The notes: generated from the letters alone by a model not told the origin. A DNA stretch of 64,000 nt from Vespula vulgaris (GCF_905475345.1 NC_066593.1:2257274-2321273); one strand, 5' to 3'. Counted from the stretch's first letter, positions 48,242-61,509 are shown. Program-made: numbers and translations.

Positions 48242-49634
48242 TTTATTTCAAAAGCAAAAAAAACAAAAAGAAAAGAAAAAAAAGAAAAAAATATAACACG
48301 AGATATCTATCAACAATTATTGATATTAATACGACGTTGCGAAAGAGATAAAGATCGAGTATCACATCACCTGTTGGAATTATTTCGATGATTGTTATAG
48401 ATCGAATATCCATAATAATCGAATGGATTAAACGAAAGAGGAAACGGAAAAGACGATAAGAGGACTTTCGCGGTCAAACGATTCTATACACGCATGATGT
48501 TTGCTCTCTGCAACGCAGTGAACTACTTGACTGTTGAACGAATATAATCCGATCTCTCAATTAATGCTATTGCTTTGCGCAACGCTTTCTGGAATAGTGA
48601 CGAATATCTTCCAGTTAGATCTACTAGTTACTGCTTCGTATTTCTCCTTCGTTTTCAAGGAGCAAAGCCAAGTGTTTTTCTAACTGCGGAAAGCACAGGC
48701 TTCTCTTTATTAAAGAGGTCATGGCTGGTGCGCAGCAAACCACGAAGAGGAAAAGTTACAATACAGAAGAAGAGTAGAAGAAGAAGAAGAAGAAGGGAAA
48801 AAAGAAAGAAAGAAAGAAAGAAATCAGCAAGTATACATTGGGGGAAATATTACTCGTTCGTATATACGTGCATACGTATGTATGCATAATTATTTTTAGG
48901 TATTATAATTAATTATTGATTCGTACGATAAACGTAATGCAATGGCGAAATCAAAAGCCTCGTAAACTACGGAGGATACGTACGTAGTTGCATATGTATA
49001 TATCCGTAGGGCGTGAAAAAAAAAAAAATTACAATGAACGTATCTCGCAGGGTATGAGCGTTGTAATTAAATAGTCGCGAAGAGAAAAATGATTAAACGA
49101 CGAGCGGGGATCATTCTGGGGATTGTTCGAACGAAAGATAAATTGTTTTCACGACACGAAGAGGAAAATGCAATATAATTGAAGCTATTATTTCTCTTTT
49201 CTCATTCTTTTGTAGAAAATAATGTAACCTTCACCGGAAAACATCCATTTGTCACGTTATAGCAAGGATCTCCGTCTGAAAAAAGCTGAGTTTTGTTGTG
49301 TATGTATTGTATATGTGTGTATAAATATATATATCCACACGTATGTACATACGTATAATTCGCGTCATTGGCATATCGAGTAACGAAGGGTGAACCACTT
49401 TTGCTGGTATTAAAATTCAAAGCATATCGGACGCTTTGCATACCTCGTTCCTTTCCTGATCTCTCGCCGTGAAAATATTGCAGGATGTCGAGCGATGAAA
49501 ATGTACGATCGATCGGTCGCACTCGCCATCGTACATCGACGAGAATAAAATTGCGCCGAGAGAATTTGACGCGGTACGAATTTCGATTCAAAAGTATTCG
49601 AATACAGTTTCTACCTTTCTCTTCTCTCTTCTTT

Positions 49635-50020
49635 TACTTTCTAAACAAGCGTCCATTGTATCGATATTCAAGAAATCGAAGTTAAGCGGATTATAAGAAT
49701 AATCGTTTTGATATTTAAAACATTCAACAAGTATTAAACATTTTTATTCAAATATACCGCGCAATTTTAAATCCGTACTTTTCACGTACCATCGATATTT
49801 TTATCAAAAACAATTTTAAAATATTTAAATCTCTCTCTCTCTTTCTTTTTTTGATTCGTTACTTTCTAAATAAGTATTTTCATTACATATTTAAATATTT
49901 AGTTACAAGAATAATTGTATCCGATGCGGGTTAAATATTTTGATTCAAATATACCGCGCTATTTTAAATCCCTAGTTTCTAGTTTTGATATTTTTAACAA
50001 AAACTAATTTAATATTTGTA
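49635..50020. repeat. diverged tandem repeat, unit about 200-225 bp
   Basis: TACTTTCTAAA recurs at 49635 and 49860, ATTCAAATATACCGCGC at 49746 and 49943, followed in both copies by ATTTTAAATCC and a GATATTTTTA-CAAAAAC-AATTT block. Spacing changes from 225 to 197 bp, so the copies carry indels. Confidence 0.8.
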
Positions 50021-50627
50021 ACATTACGAAGAGCGAAGGATGAGAATCGTATTGCGAATTTCGCAACGGGACAAACTACATATGTGCGAGTATGTATATG
50101 TCGTATAAGCGAACGTTATAGCTCGTCGCGTCCAATAAAGCACCAACGGAAGTCGCGAGTACGATCCATTGTGTTCGCTTGGGGAAACATCTAACGTGGT
50201 TCACCGCGCAATCGTCGGACCGCATCCAGTAACGACGACAAAGAGAGAAAACTCGAATCTACGATAATATCCCCTATCGCAAAAAGATCGTTCTTGTTTT
50301 TTTTCGCCTCGAGGAGAAGGAAGCTTTAGGATTGATTCATCCTATATTTCTATTCGATCTCTCCATTCCGTCTATATAATGTAATTTACATACATTAGAG
50401 AAACTCTGTGTGACGGATTGATCTATCTCTCGATCTATCGATCTATCGATCGATCGGTGTGACTGAACACCGACAATGAGACTGAACGGAAAATCTGCCA
50501 ATGCATACATTTGAATTACATGCAATAATGTTAAAATCATTGTGGCCGAACGATCGAAACGGAGACTGAATTGATAAATATGTGAATTTGTGAGTCGACC
50601 TTTTTACTCTTATTAAATTAATCGGGG

Positions 50628-50628
<1 letters not shown>

Positions 50629-50666
<38 letters not shown>

Positions 50667-50669
50667 ATA
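50629..50669. repeat. (AAAT)n microsatellite
   Basis: About ten AAAT units in the krz 5' intron. Confidence 0.95.
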
Positions 50670-51360
50670 GAAAAAAAGGACTGAAAGGGATAAACAAAAA
50701 TGTTGTAAAATAAGAAACGAAAAAAGAAAGAAAAAAAGAAAAAAGAATAAATAAATAAATGAGAAAAGAAAAGAAAGGGGTAGAAGATATAAAGAGAGAA
50801 GCGTTTGCCGATTCTCAAGAACGAACGCGCTGTAATTTTACCCGGAAAAGGTACACGGCTTGCCTTTGTATCTGCCGGAACTCTTGGGTACGATGCAGAA
50901 AGGAAGAGAGAAGAACGGAATATAGAATTCCGTAGCTTTTGAGAACACACGATTTCAAAGCTTTTGCGTGTCTCTCTCTCCTTCAGTCACTCCCTATATT
51001 ATCTATGTCTCTCTCTCTCTCTCTCTGTCTCTCGTTCCGTAACTCTCTTTTGAACCTTTAGACGCGACATACCACGATCTTCACTCATTCGTCCCTTCTC
51101 CATCAAATCCCTAGCTTTAACGCAACACTTATAAACCCCTTGGAGTTACAGTAACTTCGCGAATCTAACAGCGTTGGAAAGCTTCAAAGACGAAAAAAAT
51201 ATGCTCGAATAATTTTTCCAAATAGATAAATATTACGAGTTCGACCTATCTGTATATATGTATGTATGTATATATATACGTACGTACGTATAAAAAAAGT
51301 CAAAAGATCTTGAACGAAATATTTTTTAGGGGAAAAATATACATACGCGCGCGCGCGCGC

Positions 51361-51400
<40 letters not shown>

Positions 51401-51874
51401 CCATATTTTATTAATGAAACTACTTGAAATTATTTCACACTCACCTCTACAGTGTCCTTTACGGATAGGTACTTTAAATCTAAATAGAGTTTATATATCA
51501 ATATATAATACGATATACTTAGATCGCGTTGTCACGTGATATCAAATACGTCGACGTTATTGGTGATCGCTAAAATGTCGTCGTGTAAAGATATTAAGGT
51601 CGAGAGTTACTACTATCGTATTATAACTTTACACGTATCTTTGTATTGACGATACGCTAGCGATAATATTACACCTTAATGCGCAATATATCATTTTCAC
51701 GGGATTACGGCAATTTGATACAGGTCGCAAATCATCCGAATGAATTTTGCAAGGCGTTTCGCCGACCCAGACCTCCCCTACTCCCACCCCCACCCTTTAC
51801 CCCCCTCCCACAAGATGCAGCAGACAGTGTCTCGTAAAAATAATGCTCGCGCATCGTCGCAGAAGTACACATAC

Positions 51875-51921
<47 letters not shown>

Positions 51922-52111
51922 TATACACACATATACATACACAGATATATACATATACACACATATAGCATATATGAGGTTTAAGCTATCTCGCGTATAT
52001 TTTAGAGGCGATCTGTTTGCTCGATTGGAACACGTTTATCTCTTTCTTTGTCTTTCATAAGGGAATGAAATAAAAAGAGAGAGAAAGAGAGAGAAATAGA
52101 TATACGCACAC

Positions 52112-52145
<34 letters not shown>

Positions 52146-53308
52146 GGGGAGAGAGAGAGAGAGAGAGCGAAGGAGGGAGGGAGAGAAAGAGAGAGGGAGA
52201 AGGATAGAGAAAGAGAGAGGGAGAGAGTATGAGCAGCCGTTGATGTCGTCACTATTCAAAATCATAAATGTAAATAATAGAATTTTTCAGATCGAAAGAT
52301 ACTTGTTAAATTCGTTTTTCGTAGAATAAGGATACAATATGTATATATATATATATATATATTTTATCGACGTATATATCGCACGATTCATTTATATCGT
52401 TTATTTCGATTTTCTCTTCAGACGAGGGAATGGACGAACGTGTTTTCTCGCGAGAGAAATGCGAGGGTCTGCGACTTCGCTTGACGTATGATTGTTTACA
52501 GTGTCAGCAAGGAATAGCACGTAAGCATTTAGTATTCTTAGAAATTCACCTTCAAGACCTTCATACGAATTTGTATACTTCTACTGAAAAAGGAAAAGTC
52601 TTCGGGGAAGAAAAGAAAAGTTTTAAGAAAAACAAAGCTCTTCATCGAAGGAGTATAATCGGTCTATTAATCTAAACATTAAAGATTCTTTATAGTTTTA
52701 TCTTTACCAGGAGATATTTCGATAACAAATTAATTTGTATGGATATATATATTTTTTATCTGCTTATGATCGTTATATATATATATATATATCTTTTTTC
52801 TCTCTCTCTCTCTCTCTATCTAATGATAAAATGTTATATTTAATAATACTATATTACGATGAAGTTCTTATTTTTGTTTTCGCTTTAGAATTATATATTA
52901 CTTTTAAACTATCAGTTTCATGTTTTTACTTATACTTATTATAATTAATTAAAGGATGTGGATAATTTTTAATTTAAGATACAAACAACAAATGATATAT
53001 AATGGATGAAATCTTTAAACTCTTTATGTTATGATCTAATACAGCGCTTAAAACGTTATAAGTAAATAACTTTGTATACTCCACTTATATACTTATGATT
53101 TACTGGTTAAAAATTGAATGGTAGTAATATTAATGTTTCGATAGTATTTAGTTATTATTAATATATACTATTTTTGAAATTTTTTGATTTATATGATTAA
53201 GTGAATTGGAGAATTCCTGAAATGAGCATCGCTTACTTTTGAATCTATTTGATAACAATTGATTTTGAATGAATCATTGATTAAATATTTCAAACACAAA
53301 TTACATAG

Positions 53309-53350
<42 letters not shown>

Positions 53351-53393
53351 AACATATAATCGTTGATATAAAGAAAGAGCATAGTAGGCTTAC

Positions 53394-53690
53394 CTAATAT
53401 TTTCTGGCGTTCAGTTGGCCCACACCCCTTTCCCCGAGTAATATCAATCAACTGTCACACATAAAACTCACTGTCGTGAATAGTTCGTTTTCTTTTCGTC
53501 TTTTTTATTTCCTTCTTCTTCGACACTAACACGAAATCGCGTAGAACGATGTTTCGTCCCTCACTTATCTCAATAATGTGAAAATTACGATGAAGCGGTT
53601 CGTCAGAAACACACTCCGACTGTGATTACTGCACGACTATTCCAAATACGTCATGTCCTGAGAGACTAGCGCCTCTCTGCAGACGCCGTA
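53394..53690 (-). other. krz: krz non-coding first exon (inferred)
   Basis: On the minus strand a GC-richer segment ends AAAATATTAG with donor GTAAGCC from 53393. The next acceptor before the arrestin start is TTTTACAG (ending 45147), giving 81 nt of 5' untranslated sequence in the coding exon (45146-45066). The right limit of the exon is approximate. Confidence 0.45.
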
Positions 53691-54060
53691 CTGCGCTATG
53701 TATTGGAAACTATGTAGAAGAAACTTTCTTCTAGTGACGTATTTGTAAAGGTTCCGCACTCTATGATTAAAGTCATGTTTTCAATTTCTGCGTGACTTCG
53801 GCTGTAATTTTAATTTAATGAATAATAGTATCGTCAATATTTCGAAAAGATTACAATATTTTATTGTTGACAAAATAAACAGTATTTTGTTGTATTTTCT
53901 AAGAGTCGGACATATTGGAAATTGTTTCATTTGATTGGTCAATTCAATCTCACTAACCTTTCCACCAATAATATTCTCGATACGTCTACGACGATTTATC
54001 TATGGAATTTCGAAGTGACCAATGAGTGACGAAAATTGCTAATTCGTTCCTCGTGATTGG
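53691..54060. promoter_or_regulatory. divergent promoter region with CCAAT cluster (krz / FAM8A1)
   Basis: Between the inferred krz first exon (-) and the FAM8A1 coding start (+, 54700) CCAAT or ATTGG occurs near 53699, 53935, 53963, 54019 and 54055. Clusters of this kind are common in TATA-less divergent promoters. The rest of the interval to 54699 is AT-rich and probably contains the FAM8A1 5' untranslated region. Confidence 0.4.
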
Positions 54061-54699
54061 ATAATGGAATTTAATCGTACTATTATGTTTTTATACAATG
54101 GGAAACATAACATGAAATAATACGACGTACGATGATCCTGTTCTTCCATGTTTAAATAGAATCTTATAAATTTTATTATAATTACGTGAAATAAAAATAC
54201 GATTTATATAGAATTTTCTCCTTGTCTCATAACGCTTTATAAAGTCGTCTTCTAATAGTAAGTGTGACGAAAAACTATCATTATATGTTTATGTATAACA
54301 TATTGACATTTTTTCTGAAGGTTGTGTAAACGTTGATATCTTGACTTATTTGTCCACTTAATTTTAAACACGTCAGTTATATGCCAGTGATAGCGTTATC
54401 GGTGTCCGTTTGTAACTATTATATGACATGTGAAAGAAACATCATTTAATTGATATAATATAATAATATCTTTTAAAATTTTGTATTAATCTGTCCACAA
54501 GTGTGACTGACATATTTTGGTATGATTCATTTTGTGGATATTTTTGAAAAGCTTCTTTATTTTTTAATACATTATTTATGACCAAAAAAAAAATGATTTA
54601 TTACAATATAAACAACATATATACATATACACTTTGTATTCATTTATATATTTCATATTCAATAATATTATATTTATTTTGTATTTTACAAAGTTTAAA

Positions 54700-56342
54700 A
54701 TGGCCAACAACAAAAATGAAGATCAAAATGAAGAGAGTTTGAAAGAAGATAAAGATGAATCAAAAACGAACTTAGAGAACGCAAAACGTTCTGAATACTT
54801 TATGAAATTGGAAAGATGGTTATATGAAACTTATGTATGGCAAAGCGCTGCTATTATGTTTCCATATTACTTGATGTCCAATCAAGTTTTAAATCCTTTA
54901 TCAGGTTTGATTTCATACAAATATATATATTACATCTTCTTTTGATGATCTTTAAATAATTATTATTAAATATAATAAAATACTTTCGAATAAAATTTTG
55001 ATAAATATAATTACAGGTGGTACGTCACTTGGCTCTTCAGTTACGTTAATGACAGATGCACAAAGAGTTCCAACGACTTCTTCACGGCAAGAAAACAATC
55101 TTCAAAGACAAACAGGACCACAAGAACCAACACCATTGTTTCAACCATTTGAAGGTAGAAGATTATAACGATAACATCCATGTGCATCACATTCCAACAG
55201 AGGTTCAGCTAGTACTATACGTGCTTTTGATATAAAAATACTGCATTAAATTATATAAAAAAAAAAAATAATAAAAATGATGTTATATACATGTTTTTGA
55301 ATCTCTGCAGTATCCACTACAGTGTATGTATGTTTTTTTTTTTTTAATTGAAATTAATAATTTTCTCTAAGATATTAGTGGACATGCAGTAATTTTAAAA
55401 TTTACATCTTCATCATTATCACTGGATGTGTAATTGTATTGTACAGTCTGTAACAATATTTTTTTCACAGGTTATGAATTTCGTATACCACCAGTATGGA
55501 AACGAATGAGCGCAGAATTTATAGATTCTACAATATTATTTCTTTTGAGAATTTCTCTTTCTTTTGCCCTCATGGATTTTTTCGATTATATGTACGTATT
55601 CGATTGTGAATGGCTTAAATTCATACTGCACATCCGTCTTTATAAATAGTTATTTATTTACTAATGTTTACATTTCAGTCCAAAGTCATTTATGTATATA
55701 ATTTTATGCATATAATTTATTTTTATATATATAATTTTAGAGGTTTAGAAGAATCCAAAATATTACAATTGAATCTACTTATTGATTATAAAATGTCTAT
55801 GGAAATAACATATGGAGCTATATTACTGGAACTAATAAATCGTATAGTAATATGTAGTTTTGAAGTAAGTCATGGAGAAAAAATTTAATATTATAGATTT
55901 GTAAAATCTTGTGTTACCTATATATATATATATTATAAAATATGAAAAAATCTTTTAGGCTTTTTGGATTCAACGTGGAATGAATGGTCGTGTAGGAGGT
56001 ACTACTCCAGGAAAATCTATAATGGGTTTACGAGTCGTTCGGTGTCGAAGTGTGCTATCGTTGGAACGAGCGGACAATCCGGAGGTGGTATACATTTATC
56101 CAGCAACTAATTTAGGTTTTCCACTGGCATTTCTCCGATCTCTAATAAAAACTGTAGTATTATCTTCTGTTTTTCCTATTTGTTTTGGAGTATTTTTCTT
56201 TAGATTTAACAGAACGGGTTATGACTTAATTTGCAGTTCTGTCGTAATAGAGGATCCTTACAGGAATGTAAGAAATAATAATAATAATAATAATAATATT
56301 AATAATAATAATAATATTAATAATAATAATAGAAATCGTTAA
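54700..56342 (+). CDS. FAM8A1: FAM8A1-type RDD-domain membrane protein
   Basis: FAM8A1 is a cofactor of the HRD1 ubiquitin-ligase complex of ER-associated degradation in mammals; this role is from the family. Exons 54700-54904, 55017-55154, 55471-55591, 55741-55864 and 55959-56342 give 323 aa with consistent phases. The N-terminus is charged and disordered (about 1-30), followed by YFMKLERWLYETYVWQSAAI and PYYLM. The RDD domain follows: IPPVWKRMSAEFIDSTILF with the Arg/Asp pair and first membrane segment, a second segment around TYGAILLELINRIVICSFEA, the signature GGTTPGKSIMGLRVVRC, and a last hydrophobic stretch TVVLSSVFPICFGVFFF. The C-terminus after SSVVIEDPYRNVR is an Asn/Ile tract translated from an AAT microsatellite. 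The first ATG of the frame (in AAAATGGCC) was chosen. An AATAAA lies near 56584, inside an inserted element. Confidence 0.92.
56274..56338. repeat. coding (AAT)n microsatellite
   Basis: An AAT/ATT repeat forming the last 20-odd codons of the FAM8A1-type gene and giving poly-Asn with two Ile interruptions before RNR and the stop. Allele length probably varies between individuals. Confidence 0.9.
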
Positions 56343-56373
56343 TAGATTTTAATTCCTAAAGAAACATTATACA

Positions 56374-56426
56374 TATAGAGTGAGTCAACTAAATTTTGTA
56401 TCTGAAAATGTTTTTCTTTCTTTCTT

Positions 56427-56457
<31 letters not shown>

Positions 56458-56643
56458 TTTTTAAATACAATCTAAAAAAAACTATTGAGTGATACAAAAA
56501 AGAAAATGTGCTTTCTAAATAAAATTATGAAGTATTTCTACTATTGTATTCGCTATTTTGTGTATGTTAAGAGTTATTAAAAAATAAAAAAAGAGAGAGA
56601 GAAATATATTTCAAGTATAAACATTAGATTGACTGACCCTGTA
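56374..56643. mobile_element. MITE-like element 2 in the FAM8A1 3' untranslated region
   Basis: The left end TATAGAGTGAGTCAACTAAA and the reverse complement of the right end TACAGGGTCAGTCAATCTAA match over about 33 bp imperfectly; the body is 270 bp. It starts 31 bp after the FAM8A1 stop and contains (CT)n and an AATAAA near 56584 that may serve as the gene's poly(A) signal. Confidence 0.5.
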
Positions 56644-56685
56644 TTCAAAGGACGCATGAGGCTGTATGGATTAATTAACTATATA

Positions 56686-56731
<46 letters not shown>

Positions 56732-57170
56732 GTAAAAATAATTTTTGTAAAGGTAAATATATGTCTAAATACAAACATGTGTATCCTATAACATGTTGCA
56801 CATGCAAATAAAATTATATAGGTATTGCCTGCAGGAATTTTTTACTTTTGGGCGCTTCCGTAAATTATTAGATTTAGATTCGCGACTGAATTGTAACGTG
56901 TTTATCGCTATATAGTAGTTTAAATGTAATTTAATTAAACTCTATATTATAAAACATTAGAAAACACTGATAAAATAAAACATTTATTCGAATAATTTGT
57001 AATTGTGTATTATTAACTTTTTTTCTTTTTTTTATGAAAATATCACAAAGTAAAATTTAAAGGAAAATAATTCGAATAATAAAAAACATTAACAAATCTT
57101 AAAAATAAAAAAATAAAAAAGGGATAATATCATTTATATAAGCGTTCATACGACTAACACTGTTTTGACA
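56644..57170. other. AT-rich spacer before Rab6
   Basis: (TA)n at 56687-56729 and A-rich sequence. No gene was recognised. It lies between the FAM8A1 3' end and the Rab6 promoter. Confidence 0.6.
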
Positions 57171-57171
57171 G

Positions 57172-57239
57172 CGCCATCTTAAGATGAGTCAAGTGAACTA
57201 ATCCTACATGATCCTCGATTGACCAATGACGTCACTTCC
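57172..57239 (+). promoter_or_regulatory. Rab6 promoter elements: YY1-type, CCAAT, CRE, ETS-type
   Basis: GCGCCATCTT (YY1-type) at 57171-57180, CCAAT at 57223-57227, a perfect palindromic CRE TGACGTCA at 57227-57234 overlapping it, and ACTTCC (ETS-type) at 57234-57239. This lies about 170 bp upstream of the Rab6 ATG in a CpG-richer patch. Binding is inferred from motifs only. Confidence 0.45.
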
Positions 57240-57405
57240 CAGTTAAACGTGGCTACCCCGCGATTGAAGGAAGGAGTGGCTTCAGGATCTGTCAAAAGTT
57301 AAATGATCTTTCGCGAACATTAATGACTAACTACGACGATTAAACAGTTTCCAAGTGCTCCTTAGAGTTAACCGGTAGTTTTGTACGAACAGTAACGAAG
57401 AAAAG

Positions 57406-60121
57406 ATGTCGTCCTCAGGCGATTTCGGAAACCCACTGCGTAAATTCAAGCTCGTCTTTCTTGGCGAGCAGAGCGGTAAGTAGATATTTTTCGCACACAC
57501 TTCCGTTGATTTTCGGATCAATATCGAATACATGTATTTTATATATAATTATAACGTTGCTTGTTGTTTTATATCGTTATATAAGAAACTTAAACAAAAA
57601 TCAAATCGTATTAATTTCAAGGACCGTTCTAGGTTATGGATCAATATTTCTGACCGCGGCCAACAGTTTATTTCTCGCAATCGAAATCGGCGTCTCTGTC
57701 GTTCATCCCTTCGTGAAATTATCTATTGGAATATTATTTTGCTAATATATATTATTTATTCGTTTATAAACACGGTTATTCTTACTAATTTGAATTTTAT
57801 TATTTTGCATTGCTCTTAATCGAAATATATTATTTATGTTTAGTGTTAATAGTTTTTGATTAACGATGCGGAACGCCGATAGTAACGAGATCTTTATTGG
57901 GGTATGAAAATGTTCTATTTGAAGTGTTTAAGATTCTTCTGCAAGATTTTTATATAGATAGAATTTACTATTTATTAGAGTTACTTGTATATTAATTAAC
58001 AAGTATAATTTGCATGTCATGGTATAAAGTCTACGAAATTTTTTTTCATCTACATTATTTTACATGATCTAACATATATTTGTTTTTCTCCTTCTGTATA
58101 TTTATGATTTTCATTAATATGTTAATTATATTAATCATAAATTATATATGAATGTATTTGTTAACACTTCTATATCATTAATTTCTTGATATATATATAT
58201 ATATAAATTTGTATCCTAACAAATTAATAAGTCTTTTGTTGCATATAAATCAAAATATTTTCTATATATTTATATAAAAAATTTCTTTTTATTTCAGTGG
58301 GTAAAACGTCTCTCATCACGCGATTTATGTATGACAGCTTTGACAACACGTATCAGGTATGAGATCAATAATGAAATTATCTGATTTTTTTAATCATTTT
58401 TAAATACTAAAAAAAAAAAAAAAAGATTTCAAGATAATTTTCTACAAGTTAAATATGAAATGTGAAAATATCAATTATATAAAAAATTTTATATTGATTC
58501 GATCATGTTTTGAAAAGTTTTGTTCAATGGGATATCTGTAATGGAATAATATATAAAATTTTGATTGTTTTATTGAACATAGATAATGTAATATAAAACA
58601 TAGGTTTTTATAAGAATCTATCATACATGAAATAATCAAATGTGAATTATATATATCATGTTTTTAATTAATGCAGATTTACTTAAATGAAATATAAAGT
58701 ACTTTGTATAAGTCTCTGAAAGATTATTAAAAAGTTTTTTATCATTTTTATTTGAAAGTATCATTCATTAGATTTATATAGTTTTATTTATTTTGTTTCA
58801 GGCTACAATAGGTATAGATTTCTTAAGTAAAACTATGTATCTAGAAGACAGAACAGTGAGATTACAACTGTGGGACACTGCTGGTCAAGAACGGTTTCGT
58901 TCTCTAATACCTAGCTATATCAGAGATTCTACAGTTGCAGTTGTTGTTTATGATATCACTAGTAAGTTCATTTTAGGTTTTGGATATCGATTAGAAAGTT
59001 CTATAACATTTTATATATTTTTATAGATGCTAATTCGTTTCATCAAACATCCAAATGGATCGATGATGTTCGAACTGAAAGAGGAAGTGATGTTATAATC
59101 ATGCTAGTAGGGAATAAAACAGACTTGAGTGATAAAAGACAGGTTTCTACGGAAGAAGGCGAACGAAAAGCTAAAGAATTAAATGTGATGTTCATTGAAA
59201 CTAGTGCTAAGGCTGGATATAACGTTAAACAGGTAACTCTAGCACATAGTAACTAATCTGTAAATTATTATTGTATATGTTTATACATATACTTCAAACA
59301 ATATGTATTCATTAATTCTTATCGATTTGATAATATTTATTAATCTTATTTATATGATTTAAGTTGTAACATTAATTTTTCATTTTTCAGTTATTTAGAA
59401 GAGTAGCAGCAGCTTTACCTGGCATGGATTCCACTGAAAATAAACCTCCTGAAGACAGTATCCTTTCTGTAAGATATTTAGTATCCATGCTTGCATGCTA
59501 TAATCATTTAGCTGCATTAAAATTTTCTTTTCCCACATACACTAACATTATGCACAACCTATTATATTCTCAGAACTCATTACCATAAGTATAGTTTCCA
59601 TTTTTGTTATTCAATTTTTTTTTGTGTTAATAATTTTTTCACACATGTGTATTTACGTTTAACAAACATTCTGAATCAAATATTTACTAAAATTATAAAC
59701 CGTATTTAAAAAATGTAGCGTATTTATAAGCACAAAGCTATTAATCTGGTATGTGTCTGCAGTTTTGACTACAGTATTGGTATATTTAATAATTATTTAT
59801 ATTAAATTTCAGTTTAATAAGTTATTTAAAAATATAAAAAGATTATTTTTTTTTATAAATATATAGAATATATTTCACATTGGATATTACTATTGTTTTC
59901 TGGTTTAGAAACTTTTTTGGTCTTTATATTCATTATTTCAATATAATTTTCACCATATATTCATTTGTAATGCTCTTGTTTCAGACAGAAGTGTTTCAAT
60001 TCGTTTATGTTATCTTTTTTGTGTTTTCCTTAATGTGTTTTTAAAACCTGTAGTGCAAGAGGTAGTTCTGAAGGACACACCAATTGAACTCAAAGCATCG
60101 GAGAGCAGTTGTGCATGCTAA
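57406..60121 (+). CDS. Rab6: Rab6 small GTPase
   Basis: A Golgi-associated GTPase controlling retrograde Golgi-ER and Golgi exit traffic. Exons 57406-57475, 58298-58356, 58802-58961, 59027-59232, 59391-59457 and 60054-60121 give 209 aa, normal for Rab6. Motifs in order: P-loop GEQSVGKT, switch [16 protein letters not shown], switch [22 protein letters not shown], base-binding NKTD and ETSAK, the Rab6-typical LPGMDS and [15 protein letters not shown], and a C-terminal CAC prenylation motif. The start [15 protein letters not shown] is the usual Rab6 N-terminus. Every junction is in phase with GT-AG signals. Intron 1 (57476-58297) contains unrelated open frames that are not genes. Confidence 0.97.
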
Positions 60122-61471
60122 AGCCACCGTCGGCCTAATGGTAGACAGGATACATTGAAATAAGTTAAATTAAAATCTTATTTTAGGACATTAGGAGACA
60201 ATGATATTTGGTCTGTGTTTTTCGCAGCATTGATAATGCATCTGAATAATGTGAAAAACGAGAGCACTGTATTTAAATGGTAATGATATTGGCTGGTAAA
60301 AGGATAGCGAAACAGTCTAAGCGAACTGAATAGCCTAAGCGGACTGCTTTTACACAATAATGTTTGTAGCTATACTCGTAAATCGTAGTTTCCATCTTAA
60401 TCCCGTATTATTTAAAGTATTTTCAATCACGGCTTTTTATCGCGTAAGTACTATTCACGACATAATTTTATGATCTATTCTGCAATGCTTTTTTTCTTTT
60501 CTGTGATCCTTTTTTTGTTTTTTTTTTGTTTTTATTATATGTTAACTGTCTACGTAAAAAAATTCAAGTTTCTGAATGTACTTACTGTAATATCGATAAG
60601 CAATATATTCGACGATTTTTACTGTCCGAACTGTACGTTATATAGAATTCGTATTATAGGTAGCGCTGTGTGCATGTTGAAAGCTGATGCATGGTGTCGT
60701 GCACCATCGGTAGAAAAAGTTTTCAAATTTATTAAAGAAAACTAATTTTCAAGCAACAAATTTATGTATTGCGTAAATGCAGTCACGATAGTAGTCTTTT
60801 TACACGCCGCCACAGGTTTCTAATCAAAGAGAGATTTTATCATTATTTCAATTTGTCAGCAATAATGCTATTCATACATCTTTTTTTTTTTTTGCTAATT
60901 TATTTCTACTTGTTAATCTCTATGAAAGAAAAAAGAGAGAGACTTAAGAACTTGAATTGTACATTTAAGTTGAGAGTCGATGAGGTACGCGAAAAAGACT
61001 TGCCGTAAAATTTTTTTTTACGGGCTTTACGAACGATTAGCAGCTAGAGCGGTACCTCTGTTTTTTGTATCGATTTTTTTTTTTTTTTATTTAAGATTAA
61101 TTTCGCTCGCAAAATAAATATTTTTCGCGCGCTACGACCGGTCCCTGTCGTCGATCGATTGTACGGTCCACAATTAATTGCATTTTTTTATTCGAGCATT
61201 GATCGTGCATTAATACTTTACTGACTGAAGTAATTTTATTAGAAAAAAAAGGAGATATGATGAGATCAATGAGTGCTTTAAAAAATAACTTAGAGTCAAA
61301 AATACACGTACCGATCACAACTGACATACATATATATGAATAAACGTAACGACTATATTAGCTAGCTATTTCAATGTCACTTTTGTTAATATATCTGTTA
61401 TTGTAATATTTTAATTTATATAAAAAAGATTACCTGCCTATTTTTTTACAATGATTTCTTATCATTCGCAT

Positions 61472-61509
<38 letters not shown>

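Larger units (their letters stand above)
45147..53393 (-). other. krz 5' intron (inferred), no other gene seen
   Basis: An 8-kb stretch between the coding start exon and the inferred first exon. It holds (AT)n at 45228-45267 and 51879-51919, (CT)n at 47199-47247, (AAAT)n at 50629-50669, (GA)n at 52101-52230, a tandem duplication at 47275-47575 and a second one at 49635-50020. A plus-strand open frame at 52430-52675 is unexplained. Confidence 0.5.

Noticed and set aside
50618..50950. Phe/Leu/Ile-rich minus-strand frame that looks like a membrane protein
   Set aside because: Produced by (AAAT)n and poly-A on the other strand.
57461..57819. Open frames of about 95 codons in Rab6 intron 1
   Set aside because: They begin inside exon 1 in other frames or within the intron and show no similarity or splice logic.
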